Assembly: GCF_043290135.1 (NCBI RefSeq)
Contig: NW_027464602.1
Location: 1,426,001 to 1,490,000, forward strand
Origin: Rhipicephalus microplus
Taxonomy: Eukaryota > Arthropoda > Arachnida > Ixodida > Ixodidae
Direction: 5' to 3'
DNA: 64,000 nucleotides
Below are positions 38,101 through 51,940 of this stretch, in pieces (position 1 is the first letter of the stretch; each line of letters starts with the position of its first letter). The notes beneath the pieces are model-generated. The model was given only the letters and a program-made list of their open reading frames with translations, did no database searches and was not told the origin of the DNA. Both the position numbers and the translations under genes were made by a program.

Positions 38101-40891
38101 CGCCACGGAGACAGTCCTGCTCCACTCTCACCACCATCAGAACATATCTTCAATGCTATTACCGCAAAGAAAAAAGCGACACACCACTCCCGGGAGGGCT
38201 CGAAACTCCAACCTTTCGGTTAACAGCTGATCGCGCTACCCCATTGCGCCACGGAGACAGTCCTGCTCCACTCTCACCACCATCAGAACATATCTTCAAA
38301 GCTATCAGCCCAAAGAAAAAAAAAGCGCCGCACCACCACCGGGTGGGCTCGAACCTCCGACCTTTTGGTTAACAGTCGATCGCGCTAGCCAATTGCGCCA
38401 CGGAGACAGTCCTGCTCCACTCTCACCACTATCAGAACATATCTTCAAAGCTATCAGCCCAAAGAAAAAAAGCGCCGCACTACCACCGGGTGGGCTCGAA
38501 CCTCCAACTCTTCGGTTAACAGCCGATGACGCTAGCCAATTGCGCCATGGAGACAGTCCTGCTCCACTCTCACCACCATCAGAACATATCTTCAAAGCTA
38601 TCAGCCCACAAAAAAGCGCCGCACAACCACCGGGTAGGCTCGAACCTCCAACTTTTCGGTTAACAGCCGATCGCGCTAGCCAATTGCGCCACGGAGACAG
38701 TCCTGCTCCACTCTCACCACCATGAGAACATATCTTCAAAGCTATCAGCCCAAAGAAAAAAAAGCGCCGCACCACCACCGGGTGGGCTCGAACCTCCAAC
38801 CTTTCGGTTAACAGCAGATCGCGCTAGCCAATTGCGCCACGGAGACAATTGTGCTCCACTCTCACCACCGTCAGAACATATCTTCAGAGCTATCACCCCA
38901 AAGAAAAAAAAGCGCCGCACCACCACCGGGAGGGCTCGAACCTCCAACCTTTCGGTTAACAGCCGATCGCGCTAGCCAATCGCCCCACGGAGACAGTCGT
39001 GCTCCACTCTCACCACCGTCAGAACATTTCTTCAGAGCTATCACCCCAAAGAAAAAAAAGCGCCCACCACCACCGGTTGGGCTCGAACCTCCAACCTTCC
39101 GGTTAACAGCCGATCGCGCTAGCCAATTGCGCCACGGAGACAGTCCTGCTCTACTCTCACCACCATCAGAACATATCTTCAAAGCTATCAGCCCAAAGAA
39201 AAAAAAGCGCCACACCACCGCCGGGTGGGCTCGAAACTCCAACCTTTCGGTTAACAGCCGATTGCGTTAGCCCATTTCGCCACGGGGACAGTCGTGCTCC
39301 ACTCTCACCACCGTCAGACCATTTCTTCAGAGCTATCAGTGCAAAGAAAAAGCAACACACCACTCCCGGGAGGGCTCGAACCTCCAACCTTTCGGTTAAC
39401 AGCCGATCGCGTAAGCCAATTGCGCCACGAAGACAGTCCTGCTCCACTCTCACCACTGTCAAAACATTTATTCAGAGCTATCACCCCAAAGAAAAAAAGC
39501 GCCGCACCACCACTGGGAGGGCTCGAAACTCCAACCTTTCGGGTAACAGCCAATCGCGCTAGCCCATTGCGCCACGGAGACAGTCCTGCTCCACTCTCAC
39601 CACCATCAGAACATATCTTCAAAGCTATCAGCGCAAAGAAAAAAGCAACACACCACTCCCGGGAGGGCTCGAACCTCCAACCTTTCGGTTAACAGCCGAT
39701 CGCGCTAGCCAATTGCGCCACGGAGACAGTCCTGCTTTACTCTCACCACCATCAGAACATATCTTCAAAGCTATCAGCTCAAAAAAAGCGCCATACCACC
39801 ACCGGGTGTGCTCGAACCTCCGCCCTTTTGGTTAGCAGCCGATCGCGCTAGCCAATTGCGCCATGGAGGCAGTCCTGCTCCACTCTCACCACCATCAGAA
39901 CATATCTTCAAAGCTATCAGCCCAAAGAAAAAAAGCGCCATACCACTACCGGGTGGCCTCGAACCTCCGACCTTTTGGTTAGCAGCCGATCGCGCTAGCC
40001 AATTGCGCCATGGAGGCAGTCCTGCTCCACTCTAACCACCATCAGAACATATCTTCAAAGCTATCAGCCCAAAGAAAAAAAGCGCCGCACCACCACCGTG
40101 TGGGCTCGAACCTCCAACTTTTCGGTTAACAGCCGATCACGCTAGCCAATTGCGCCACGGAGACAGTCCTGCTCCACTCTCACCACCATCAGAACATATC
40201 TTCAAAGCTATCAGCGCAAAGAAAAAAGCAACACACCACTCCCGGGAGGGCTCGAAACTCCAACCTTTCGGTTAACAGCCGATCGCGCTTGCCAATTGCG
40301 CCACGGAGACAGTCCTGCTCTACTCTCACCACCATCAGAACATATCTTCAAAGCTATCAGCGCAAAGAAAAAAGCAACACACCACTCCCGGGAGGGCTCG
40401 AACCTCCAACCTTTCGGTTAACAGCCGATCGGGTAAGCCAATTGCGCCACGAAGACAGTCCTGCTCCACTCTCACCACCGTCAAAACATTTATTCAGAGC
40501 TATCACCGCAAAGAAAAAAAGCGCCGCACCACCACCGGGAGGGCTCGAAACTCCAACCTTTCGGTTAACAGCCGATCGCGCTAGCCCATTGCGCCACGGA
40601 GACAGTCCTGCTCCACTCTCACCACCATCAGAACATATCTTCAAAGCTATCAGCGCAAAGAAAAAAAAGCGCCGCACCACCACCGGGTGGGCTCGAACCT
40701 CCAACCTTTCGGTTAACAGCCGATCACGCAAGCCAATTGCGCCACGGAGACAGTCCTGCTCCACTCTCACCACTATCAGAACATATCTTCAAAGTTATCA
40801 CCACAAAGAAAAAAAAGCGCCGCACCACCATCGGGTGGGCTCGAAACTCCAACCTTTCGGTTAACAGCCGATCGCGCTAGCCGATTGCGCC
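35166..40891. repeat. Higher-order block C, 5726 bp
   Basis: Matches block B at offset 4116 up to about 39240, then carries about 11 further units before the next block start. It keeps cttgaaag at about 36235 but has the ordinary gaacctcc where A and B have gaagctcc. Confidence 0.85.
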
Positions 40892-43800
40892 ATGGAGACA
40901 GTCGTGCTCCACTCTCACCACCATCAGAACATATCTTCAAAGCTATCAGCGCAAAGAAAAAAGCAACACACCACTCCCGGGAGGGCTCGAACCTCCAACC
41001 TTTCGGTAAACAGCCGATCGCGCAAGCCAATTGCGCCACGGAGACAGTCCTGCTCCACTCTCACCACCATCAGAACATATCTTCAAAGCTATCAGTGCAA
41101 AGAAAAAAGCAACACACCACACCCGGGAGGGCTCGAAACTCCAACCTTTCGGTTAACAGCCGATTGCGTTAGCCCATTTCGCCACGGGGACAGTCGTGCT
41201 CCACTCTCACCACCGTCAGACCATTTCTTCAGAGCTATCACCCCAAAGAAAAAAAGCGCCGCACCACCACTGGGAAGGGTTCGAAACTCCAACCTTTCGG
41301 GTAACAGCCGATCGCGCTAGCCCATTGCGCCACGGAGACAGTCCTGCTCCACTCTCACCACCATCAGAACATATCTTCAAAGCTATCAGCGCAAAGAAAA
41401 AAGCAACACACCACTCCCGGGAGGGCTCGAACCTCCAACCTTTCGGTTAACAGCCGATCGCGCTAGCCAATTGCGCCACGGAGACAGTCGTGCTTTACTC
41501 TCACCACCATCAGAACATATCTTCAAAGCTATCAGCCCAAAAAAAAGCGCCATACCACCACCGGGTGTGCTCGAACCTCCGACCTTTTGGTTAGCAGCCG
41601 ATCGCGCTAGCCAATTGCGCCATGGAGGCAGTCCTGCTCCACTCTCACCACCATCAGAACATATCTTCAAAGCTATCAGCCCAAAGAAAAAAAGCGCCAT
41701 ACCACTACCGGGTGGCCTCGAACCTCCGACCTTTTGGTTAGCAGCCGATCGCGCTAGCCAATTGCGCCATGGAGACAGTCCTGCTCCACTCTAACCACCA
41801 TCAGAACATATCTTCAAAGCTATCAGCCCAAAGAAAAAAAGCGCCGCAACACCACCGTGTGGGCTCGAACCTCCAACTTTTCGGTTAACAGCCGATCACG
41901 CTAGGCAATTGCGCCATGGAGACAGTCCTGCTCCACTCTCACCACCATCAGAACATATCTTCAAAGCTATCAGCGCAAAGAAAAAAGCAACACACCACTA
42001 CCGGGAGGGCTCGAAACTTCAACCTTTCGGTTAACAGCCGATCGCGCTAGCCAATTGCGCCACGGAGACAGTCCTGCTCTACTCTCACCACCATCAGAAC
42101 ATATCTTCAAAGCTATCAGCCCAAAGAAAAAAAGCGCCGCACCAACGCCGGGTGGGCTCGAAACTCCAACCGTTCGGTTAACAGCCGATCGCGCTAGCCA
42201 ATTGCGCCACGGAGACAGTCCTGCTCCACTCTCACCTCCATCAGAACATATCTTCATAGCTATCAGCCCAAAGAAAAAAAAGCGCCGCACCACCACCGGG
42301 TGGGCTCGAACTTCCAACGTTTCGGTTAACAGCCGATCGCGCTAGCCGATTGCGCCACGGAGACAGTCCTGCTCCCCTCTCACCACCATCAGAACATATC
42401 TTCAAAGCTATCAGCCCAAAGAAAAAAAGCGCCGCACCACCACCGGGTGGGCTCGTACCTCCGACTTTTCGGTTAACAGCCGATCGCGCTAGGCAATAAT
42501 TGCCCCACGGAGACAGTCGTGCTCCACTCTCACCACCGTCAGAACAATCCTTCAGAGCTATCACCCCAAAGAAAAAAAAAGCGCCGCACCACCACCGGTT
42601 GGGCTCGAACCTCCAACCCTTCGGTTAACAGCCGATCGCGCTAGCCAACTGCGCCACGAAGACAGTCCTGCTCCACTCTCACCACCATCAGTACATATCT
42701 TCAAAGCTATTACCGCAAAGAAAAAAGCGACACACCACTCCCGGGAGGGCTCGAAACTCCAACCTTTCGGTTAACAGCTGATCGCGCTACCCCATTGCGC
42801 CACGGAGACAGTCCTGCTCCACTCTCACCACCATCAGAACATATCTTCAAAGCTATCAGCCCAAAGAAAAAAAAGCGCCGCACCACCACCGGGTGGGCTC
42901 GAACCTCCGACCTTTTGGTTAACAGCCGATCGCGCTAGCCAATTGCGCCACGGAGACAGTCCTGCTCCACTCTCACCACTATCAGAACATATCTTCAAAG
43001 CTATCAGCCCAAAGAAAAAAAGCGCCGCACTACCACCGGGTGGGCTCGAACCTCCAACTCTTCGGTTAACAGCCGATGACGCTAGCCAATTGCGCCATGG
43101 AGACAGTCCTGCTCCACTCTCACCACCATCAGAACATATCTTCAAAGCTATCAGCCCACAAAAAAAGCGCCGCACAACCACCGGGTAGGCTCGAACCTCC
43201 AACTTTTCGGTTAACAGCCGATCGCGCTAGCCAATTGCGCCACGGAGACAGTCCTGCTCCACTCTCACCACCATGAGAACATATCTTCAAAGCTATCAGC
43301 CCAAAGAAAAAAAAGCGCCGCACCACCACCGGGTGGGCTCGAACCTCCAACCTTTCGGTTAACAGCAGATCGCGCTAGCCAATTGTGCCACGGAGACAAT
43401 TGTGCTCCACTCTCACCACCGTCAGAACATATCTTCAGAGCTATCACCCCAAAGAAAAAAAAGCGCCGCACCACCACCGGGAGGGCTCGAACCTCCAACC
43501 TTTCGGTTAACAGCCGATCGCGCTAGCCAATTGCCCCACGGAGACAGTCGTGCTCCACTCTCACCACTATCAGAACATATCTTCAAAGCTATCAGCCCAA
43601 AGAAAAAAAAGCGCCGCACTACCACCGGGTGGGCTCGAACCTCCAACTCTTCGGTTAACAGCCGATGACGCTAGCCAATTGCGCCATGAAGACAGTCCTG
43701 CTCCACTCTCACCACCATCAGAACATATCTTCAAAGCTATCAGCCCACAAAAAAAGCGCCGCACAACCACCGGGTAGGCTCGAACCTCCAACTTTTCGGT

Positions 43801-46090
43801 TAACAGCCGATCGCGCTAGCCAATTGCGCCACGGAGACAGTCCTGCTCCACTCTCACCACCATCAGAACATATCTTCAAAGCTATTACCGCAAAGAAAAA
43901 AGCGACACACCACTCCCGGGAGGGCTCGAAACTCCAACCTTTCGGTTAACAGCTGATCGCGCTACCCCATTGCGCCACGGAGACAGTCCTGCTCCACTCT
44001 CACCACCATCAGAACATATCTTCAAAGCTATCAGCCCAAAGAAAAAAAAAGCGCCGCACCACCACCGGGTGGGCTCGAACCTCCGACCTTTTGGTTAACA
44101 GCCGATCGCGCTAGCCAATTGCGCCACGGAGACAGTCCTGCTCCACTCTCACCACTATCAGAACATATCTTCAAAGCTATCAGCCCAAAGAAAAAAAAGC
44201 GCCGCACTACCACCGGGTGGGCTCGAACCTCCAACTCTTCGGTTAACAGCCGATGACGCTAGCCAATTGCGCCATGGAGACAGTCCTGCTCCACTCTCAC
44301 CACCATCAGAACATATCTTCAAAGCTATCAGCCCACAAAAAAGCGCCGCACAACCACCGGGTAGGCTCGAACCTCCAACTTTTCGGTTAACAGCCGATCG
44401 CGCTAGCCAATTGCGCCACGGAGACAGTCCTGCTCCACTCTCACCACCATGAGAACATATCTTCAAAGCTATCAGCCCAAAGAAAAAAAAGCGCCGCACC
44501 ACCACCGGGTGGGCTCGAACCTCCAACCTTTCGGTTAACAGCAGATCGCGCTAGCCAATTGCGCCACGGAGACAATTGTGCTCCACTCTCACCACCGTCA
44601 GAACATATCTTCAGAGCTATCACCCCAAAGAAAAAAAAGCGCCGCACCACCACCGGGAGGGCTCGAACCTCCAACCTTTCGGTTAACAGCCGATCGCGCT
44701 AGCCAATCGCCCCACGGAGACAGTCGTGCTCCACTCTCACCACCGTCAGAACATTTCTTCAGAGCTATCACCCCAAAGAAAAAAAAAGCGCCCACCACCA
44801 CCGGTTGGGCTCGAACCTCCAACCTTCCGGTTAACAGCCGATCGCGCTAGCCAATTGCGCCACGGAGACAGTCCTGCTCTACTCTCACCACCATCAGAAC
44901 ATATCTTCAAAGCTATCAGCCCAAAGAAAAAAAAGCGCCACACCACCGCCGGGTGGGCTCGAAACTCCAACCTTTCGGTTAACAGCCGATTGCGTTAGCC
45001 CATTTCGCCACGGGGACAGTCGTGCTCCACTCTCACCACCGTCAGACCATTTCTTCAGAGCTATCAGTGCAAAGAAAAAGCAACACACCACTCCCGGGAG
45101 GGCTCGAACCTCCAACCTTTCGGTTAACAGCCGATCGCGTAAGCCAATTGCGCCACGAAGACAGTCCTGCTCCACTCTCACCACTGTCAAAACATTTATT
45201 CAGAGCTATCACCCCAAAGAAAAAAAGCGCCGCACCACCACTGGGAGGGCTCGAAACTCCAACCTTTCGGGTAACAGCCGATCGCGCTAGCCCATTGCGC
45301 CACGGAGACAGTCCTGCTCCACTCTCACCACCATCAGAACATATCTTCAAAGCTATCAGCGCAAAGAAAAAAGCAACACACCACTCCCGGGAGGGCTCGA
45401 ACCTCCAACCTTTCGGTTAACAGCCGATCGCGCTAGCCAATTGCGCCACGGAGACAGTCCTGCTTTACTCTCACCACCATCAGAACATATCTTCAAAGCT
45501 ATCAGCTCAAAAAAAAGCGCCATACCACCACCGGGTGTGCTCGAACCTCCGCCCTTTTGGTTAGCAGCCGATCGCGCTAGCCAATTGCGCCATGGAGGCA
45601 GTCCTGCTCCACTCTCACCACCATCAGAACATATCTTCAAAGCTATCAGCCCAAAGAAAAAAAGCGCCATACCACTACCGGGTGGCCTCGAACCTCCGAC
45701 CTTTTGGTTAGCAGCCGATCGCGCTAGCCAATTGCGCCATGGAGGCAGTCCTGCTCCACTCTAACCACCATCAGAACATATCTTCAAAGCTATCAGCCCA
45801 AAGAAAAAAAGCGCCGCACCACCACCGTGTGGGCTCGAACCTCCAACTTTTCGGTTAACAGCCGATCACGCTAGCCAATTGCGCCACGGAGACAGTCCTG
45901 CTCCACTCTCACCACCATCAGAACATATCTTCAAAGCTATCAGCGCAAAGAAAAAAGCAACACACCACTCCCGGGAGGGCTCGAAACTCCAACCTTTCGG
46001 TTAACAGCCGATCGCGCTTGCCAATTGCGCCACGGAGACAGTCCTGCTCTACTCTCACCACCATCAGAACATATCTTCAAAGCTATCAGC
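40892..46090. repeat. Higher-order block D, partial, at least 5.2 kb
   Basis: Matches block C at offset 5726-5728 until about 46090, where it departs into the cccaaata unit. It lacks both private markers of A and B, so it is the outlier of the four. Confidence 0.85.
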
Positions 46091-46259
46091 CCAAATAAAA
46101 AAAAGCGCCGCACCACCGCCGGGTGGGCTCGAAACTCCAACCGCTCGGTTAACAGCCGATCGCGCTAGCCAATTGCGCCACGGAGACAGTCCTGCTCCAC
46201 TCTCACCACCATCAGAACATATCTTCAAAGCTATCAGCCCAAAGAAAAAAAAGCGCCGC

Positions 46260-47747
46260 ACCAGCACCACCACCGGGTGGGCTCGAACTTCCAACGTTTC
46301 AGTTAACAGCCGATCGCGCTAGCCGATTGCGCCACGGAGACAGTCCTGCTCCCCTCTCACCACCATCAGAACATATCTTCAAAGCTATCAGCCCAAAGAA
46401 AAAAAAGCGCCGCACCACCACCAGGTGGGCGGAACCTCCGACTTTTCGGTTAACAGCCGATCGCGCTAGCCAATTGCCCCACGGAGACAGTCGTGCTCCA
46501 CTCTCACCACCGTCAGAACAATCCTTCAGAGCTATCACCCCAAAGAAAAAAAAAGCGCCGCACCACCACCGGTTGGGCTCGAACCTCCAACCTTTCGGTT
46601 AACAGCCGATCGCGCTAGCCAATTGCGCCACGAAGACAGTCCTGCTCCAATCTCACCACCATCAGAACATATCTTCAAAGCTATTACCGCAAAGAAAAAA
46701 GCAACACACCACTCCCGGGAGGGCTCGAAACTCCAACCTTTCGGTTAACAGCTGATCGCACTAGCCCATTGCGCCACGGAGGCAGTCTTGCTCCACTCTC
46801 ACCATCATCAGAACATATCTTCAAAGCTATCAGCGCAAAGAAAAAAAAGCGCTGCACCACCACCGGGTGGGCTCGAACCTCCAACCTTTCGGTTAACAGC
46901 CGATCGCGCTAGCCCATTGCGCCATGGAGACAGTCTTGCTCCACTCTCACCACCATCAGAACATATCTTCAAAGCTATCAGCGCAAAGAAAAAAGCAACA
47001 CACCACTCCCGGGAGGGCTCGAAACTCCAACCTTTCGGTCAACAGCCGATCGCGCTAGCCAATTGCGCCACGGAGACAGTCCTGCTCTACTCTCACCACC
47101 ATCAGAACATATCTTCAAAGCTATCAGCCCAAAGAAAAAAAAGCGGCATACCACCACTGGGTGGGCTTGAACCTCCGACCTTTTGGTTAACAGCCGATCG
47201 CGCTAGCCAATTGCGCCATGGAGACAGTCCTGCTCCACTCTCACCACCATCAGAACATATTTTCAATGCTATCAGCCAAAGAAAAAAAAGCGCCGCACCA
47301 CCACCGGGTGGGCTCGAACCTCCATCTTTTCGGTTAACAGCCGATCGCGCTAGCCAATTGCGTCACGGAGACAGTCCTGCTCTACTCTCACCACTATCAG
47401 AACATATCTTCAAAGCTATCAGCCCCCAGAAAAAAAGCGCCGCACCACCACCGGGTGGGCTCGAACCTCTAACTTTTCGGTTAACAGCCGATCGCGCTAG
47501 CCAATTGCGTCACAGAGACAGTCGGGCTCCATTCTCACCACCGTCAGACCATTTCTTCAGAGCTATCGCCCCAAAGAAAAAAAAGCGCCGCACTACCCCC
47601 GGGTGGGCTCGAACCTTCAACCTTTCGGTTAACAGCCGATCGCGCTAGCCAACTGCGCTACGGAGACAGTCGTGCTCCACTCTCACCACCATCAGAACAT
47701 ATCTTCAAAGCTATCAGCGCAAAGAAAAAAGCAACACACCACTCCCG
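46260..47747. repeat. Tandem duplication with 1627-bp offset, copy 1
   Basis: Ten units beginning with the extra-accagc unit. Repeated at 47887-49374 at a constant offset of 1627 (11 units). Confidence 0.8.
46417..46488 (-). pseudogene. tRNA-Asn-like unit with damaged T loop and B box
   Basis: The plus strand reads ggtgggcggaacctcc where normal units read ggtgggctcgaacctcc. The T loop is one base short and the TTCGAG core is destroyed, removing the B box. Acceptor 3' strand begins with T rather than C. The same lesion recurs near 23325, 24365, 48045, 54670 and 58205, always next to a unit with an extra accagc (46261, 47888 and equivalents). A lineage of broken units is thus still being copied within larger blocks. 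Confidence 0.6.
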
Positions 47748-47886
47748 GGTGGGCTCGAACTTCCAACGTTTCAGTTAACAGCCGATCGCGCTAGCCGATT
47801 GCGCCACGGAGACAGTCCTGCTCCCCTCTCAACACCATCAGAACATATCTTCAAAGCTATCAGCCCAAAGAAAAAAAAAGCGCCGC

Positions 47887-49374
47887 ACCAGCACCACCAC
47901 CGGGTGGGCTCGAACTTCCAACGTTTCAGTTAACAGCCGATCGCGCTAGCCGATTGCGCCACGGAGACAGTCCTGCTCCCCTCTCACCACCATCAGAACA
48001 TATCTTCAAAGCTATCAGCCCAAAGAAAAAAAAGCGCCGCACCACCACCAGGTGGGCGGAACCTCCGACTTTTCGGTTAACAGCCGATCGCGCTAGCCAA
48101 TTGCCCCACGGAGACAGTCGTGCTCCACTCTCACCACCGTCAGAACAATCCTTCAGAGCTATCACCCCAAAGAAAAAAAAAGCGCCGCACCACCACCGGT
48201 TGGGCTCGAACCTCCAACCTTTCGGTTAACAGCCGATCGCGCTAGCCAATTGCGCCACGAAGACAGTCCTGCTCCAATCTCACCACCATCAGAACATATC
48301 TTCAAAGCTATTACCGCAAAGAAAAAAGCAACACACCACTCCCGGGAGGGCTCGAAACTCCAACCTTTCGGTTAACAGCTGATCGCACTAGCCCATTGCG
48401 CCACGGAGGCAGTCTTGCTCCACTCTCACCATCATCAGAACATATCTCCAAAGCTATCAGCGCAAAGAAAAAAAAGCGCTGCACCACCACCGGGTGGGCT
48501 CGAACCTCCAACCTTTCGGTTAACAGTCGATCGCGCTAGCCCATTGCGCCATGGAGACAGTCTTGCTCCACTCTCACCACCATCAGAACATATCTTCAAA
48601 GCTATCAGCGCAAAGAAAAAAGCAACACACCACTCCCGGGAGGGCTCGAAACTCCAACCTTTCGGTCAACAGCCGATCGCGCTAGCCAATTGCGCCACGG
48701 AGACAGTCCTGCTCTACTCTCACCACCAACAGAACATATCTTCAAAGCTATCAGCCCAAAGAAAAAAAGCGGCATACCACCACTGGGTGGGCTTGAACCT
48801 CCGACCTTTTGGTTAACAGCCGATCGCGCTAGCCAATTGCGCCATGGAGACAGTCCTGCTCCACTCTCACCACCATCAGAACATATTTTCAATGCTATCA
48901 GCCAAAGAAAAAAAAGCGCCGCACCACCACCGGGTGGGCTCGAACCTCCATCTTTTCGGTTAACAGCCGATCGCGCTAGCCAATTGCGTCACGGAGACAG
49001 TCCTGCTCTACTCTCACCACTATCAGAACATATCTTCAAAGCTATCAGCCCCCAGAAAAAAAGCGCCGCACCACCACCGGGTGGGCTCGAACCTCTAACT
49101 TTTCGGTTAACAGCCGATCGCGCTAGCCAATTGCGTCACAGAGACAGTCGGGCTCCATTCTCACCACCGTCAGACCATTTCTTCAGAGCTATCGCCCCAA
49201 AGAAAAAAAAGCGCCGCACTACCCCCGGGTGGGCTCGAACCTTCAACCTTTCGGTTAACAGCCGATCGCGCTAGCCAACTGCGCCACGGAGACAGTCGTG
49301 CTCCACTCTCACCACCATCAGAACATATCTTCAAAGCTATCAGCGCAAAGAAAAAAGCAACACACCACTCCCGG
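47887..49374. repeat. Tandem duplication with 1627-bp offset, copy 2
   Basis: Second copy of the preceding block. It differs by a few substitutions, such as catatctcc at about 48442 and caccaacag at about 48725. The joining unit 47748-47886 fuses a class 2 tail with a gggtggg T arm, a likely crossover product. Confidence 0.75.
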
Positions 49375-51940
49375 GAGGGCTCGAACCTCCAACCTTTCGG
49401 TTAACAGCCGATCGCGCTAGCCCATTGCACCACGGAGACAGTCCTGCTCCACTCTCACCACCATCAGAACATATCTTCAAAGCTATCAGCGCAAAGAAAA
49501 AAGCAACACACCACTCCCGGGAGGGCTCGAAACTCGAACCTTTCGGTTAACAGCCGATCGCGCTAGCCCTTTGCGCCACGGAGACAGTCTTGCTCCGCTC
49601 TCACCACCATCAGAACATATCTTCAAAGCTATCAGCCCAAAGAAAAAAAAGCGCCGCACCACCACCGGGTGGGCTCGAAACTCCAACCTTTCGGTTAACA
49701 GCCGATCGCGCTAGCCAATTGCGCCATGGAGACAGTCCTGCTCCACTCTCACCACCATCAGTACATATCTTAAAAGCTATTACCACAAAGAAAAAAAGCA
49801 ACACACCACTCCCGGGAGGGCTCGAAACTCCAACCTTTCGGTTAACAGCCGATCGCGCAAGCCAATTGCGCCACGGAGACAGTCCTGCTCCACTCTCACC
49901 ATCATCAGAACATATCCTAAAAGCTTTACCACAAAGAAAAAAAGCAACACACCACTCCCGGGAGGGCTCGAAACTCCAACCTTTCGGTTAACAGCCGATC
50001 GCGCAAGCCAATTGCGCCACGGAGACAGTCCTGCTCCACTCTCACCACCATCAGAACATATCTTCAAAGCTATCAGTGCAAAGAAAAAAGCAACACACCA
50101 CTCCCGGGAGGGCTTGAAACTCTAACCTTTCGGTTAACATCCGATCGCGGTAGCCCATTGCGCCACGGGGACAGTCTTGCTCCACTCTCACCACCATCAG
50201 AATATATCTTCAAAGCTATCAGTGCAAAGAAAAAAAAGCGCCGCACCACCACCGGGTGGGCTCGAACCTCCAACCTTTCAGTTAACAGCCGATCGCGCAA
50301 GCCAATTGCGCCACGGAGACAGTCCTGCTCCACTCTCACCACCGTCAAAACATTTATTCAGAGCTACCACCCCAAAGAAAAAAAAGCGCCGCACCACCAC
50401 CGGGACGGCTCGAAACTCCAACCTTTCGGTTAACAGCCGATCGCGCTAGCCCATTGCGCCACGGAGACAGTCTTGCTTCACTCTCACCACCATCAGAACA
50501 TATCTTCAAAGCTATCAGCACAAAGAAAAAAAAGCACCGCACCACCACCGGGTGGGCTCGAACCTCTAAACGTTCGGTTAACAGCCGATCGCGCTAGCCA
50601 ATTGCGCCACGGAGACAGTCCTGCTCCACTCTCACCACCATCAGAACATATCTTCAAAGCTATTAGCTCAAAGAAAAAAGCAACACACCACTCCCGGGAG
50701 GGCTCGAAACTCGAACCTTTCGGTTAACAGCCGATCGCGTTAGCCCTTTGCGCCACGGAGACAGTCTTGCTCCGCTCTCACCACCATCAGAACATATATT
50801 CAAAGCTATCAGCGCAAAGAAAAAAGCAACACATCACTCCCGGGCGGGCTCGAAACTCCAACCTTTCGGTTAACAGCCGATCGGGCTAGCCCATTGCGCC
50901 ACGGAGACAAACTTGCTCTCTTCTCACCTCCATCAGAACATATCTTCAAAGCTATCAGCCCAAAGAAAAAAAAGCGCCGCACCACCACCGGGTGGGCTCG
51001 AACCTACAACCTTTCGGTTAACAGCCGATCGCACTAGCCAATTGCGCCACGGAGACAGTCGCGCTCCACTCTTACCACCATCGGAACATATCTTCAAAGC
51101 TATCAGCACAAAGAAAAAAGCAACACACCACTCCCGGGAGGGCTCGAACCTCCAACTTTTCGGTTAACAGCCGATCGCGCTGGCCAATTGCGCCACGGAG
51201 ACAGTCCTGCTCCACTGTCACCACCATTAGAACATATCTTTCAAGCTATCATCCAAAGAAAAAAAGCGCAGCACCACCACAAGGTGGGCTCGAACCTCCA
51301 ACCTTTCGGTTAACGGCCAATCGCGCTAGCCCATTGCCCAACGGAGACAATCGTGCTCCACGCTCACCACCATCAGAAAATATCTTCAAAGCTATCAGTG
51401 GAAAGAAAAAAGCAACACACCCCAACCGGGAGGGCTCGAACCTCAAACTTTTTGGTTAACAGCCGATCGCGCTAGCCAATGGCGCCACGGGGACAGTCCT
51501 GCTCCACTCTCACCACCGTCAGAACATTTCTTCAGAGCTATCAGCCCAAAGAAAAAAAAGCGCCGCACCACCACCGGGTGGGCTCGAACCTCCAACCTTT
51601 CGGTTAACAGCCGATCGCGCTAGCCAATTGCGCCACAGAGACAGTCGTGCTCCACTCTCACCACCGTCAGACCATTTCTTCAGAGCTATCGCCCCAAAGA
51701 AAGAAAAAGCGCCGCACCGCCACCGGGTGGGCTCGAACCTCCAACCTTTCGGTTAACAGCCGATCGCGCTAGCCAATTGCGCCACGGAGACAGTCCTGCT
51801 CCACTCTCACCACCGTCAGAACATTTCTTCAGAGCTATCAGCCCAAAGAAAAAAAAAGCGCCGCACCACCACCGGGTGGGCTCGAACCTCCAACCTTTCG
51901 GTTAACAGCAGATCGCGCTAGCCAATTGCGCCACGGAGAC
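49375..51940 (-). repeat. Least homogenised part of the array
   Basis: Units here carry many private changes: catatcctaaaagctttacc near 49915, aacatccgatcgcgg near 50135, gggcgggctcg near 50845, ggtggaaag-type spacer changes near 51395, tggcgccacgggg near 51480. The tRNA-Asn head, T run and spacer are still recognisable throughout. 49780-50450 has a relative at 60090-60770. Confidence 0.65.
51276..51348 (-). tRNA. Divergent tRNA-Asn-like unit (C33)
   Basis: The loop is CCGTTAA: the universally conserved U33 is C. Acceptor 3' strand TTGTGGT, plus other private changes (box A region TGGGCAATGGGC). It lies in the least homogenised part of the array. Confidence 0.45.
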
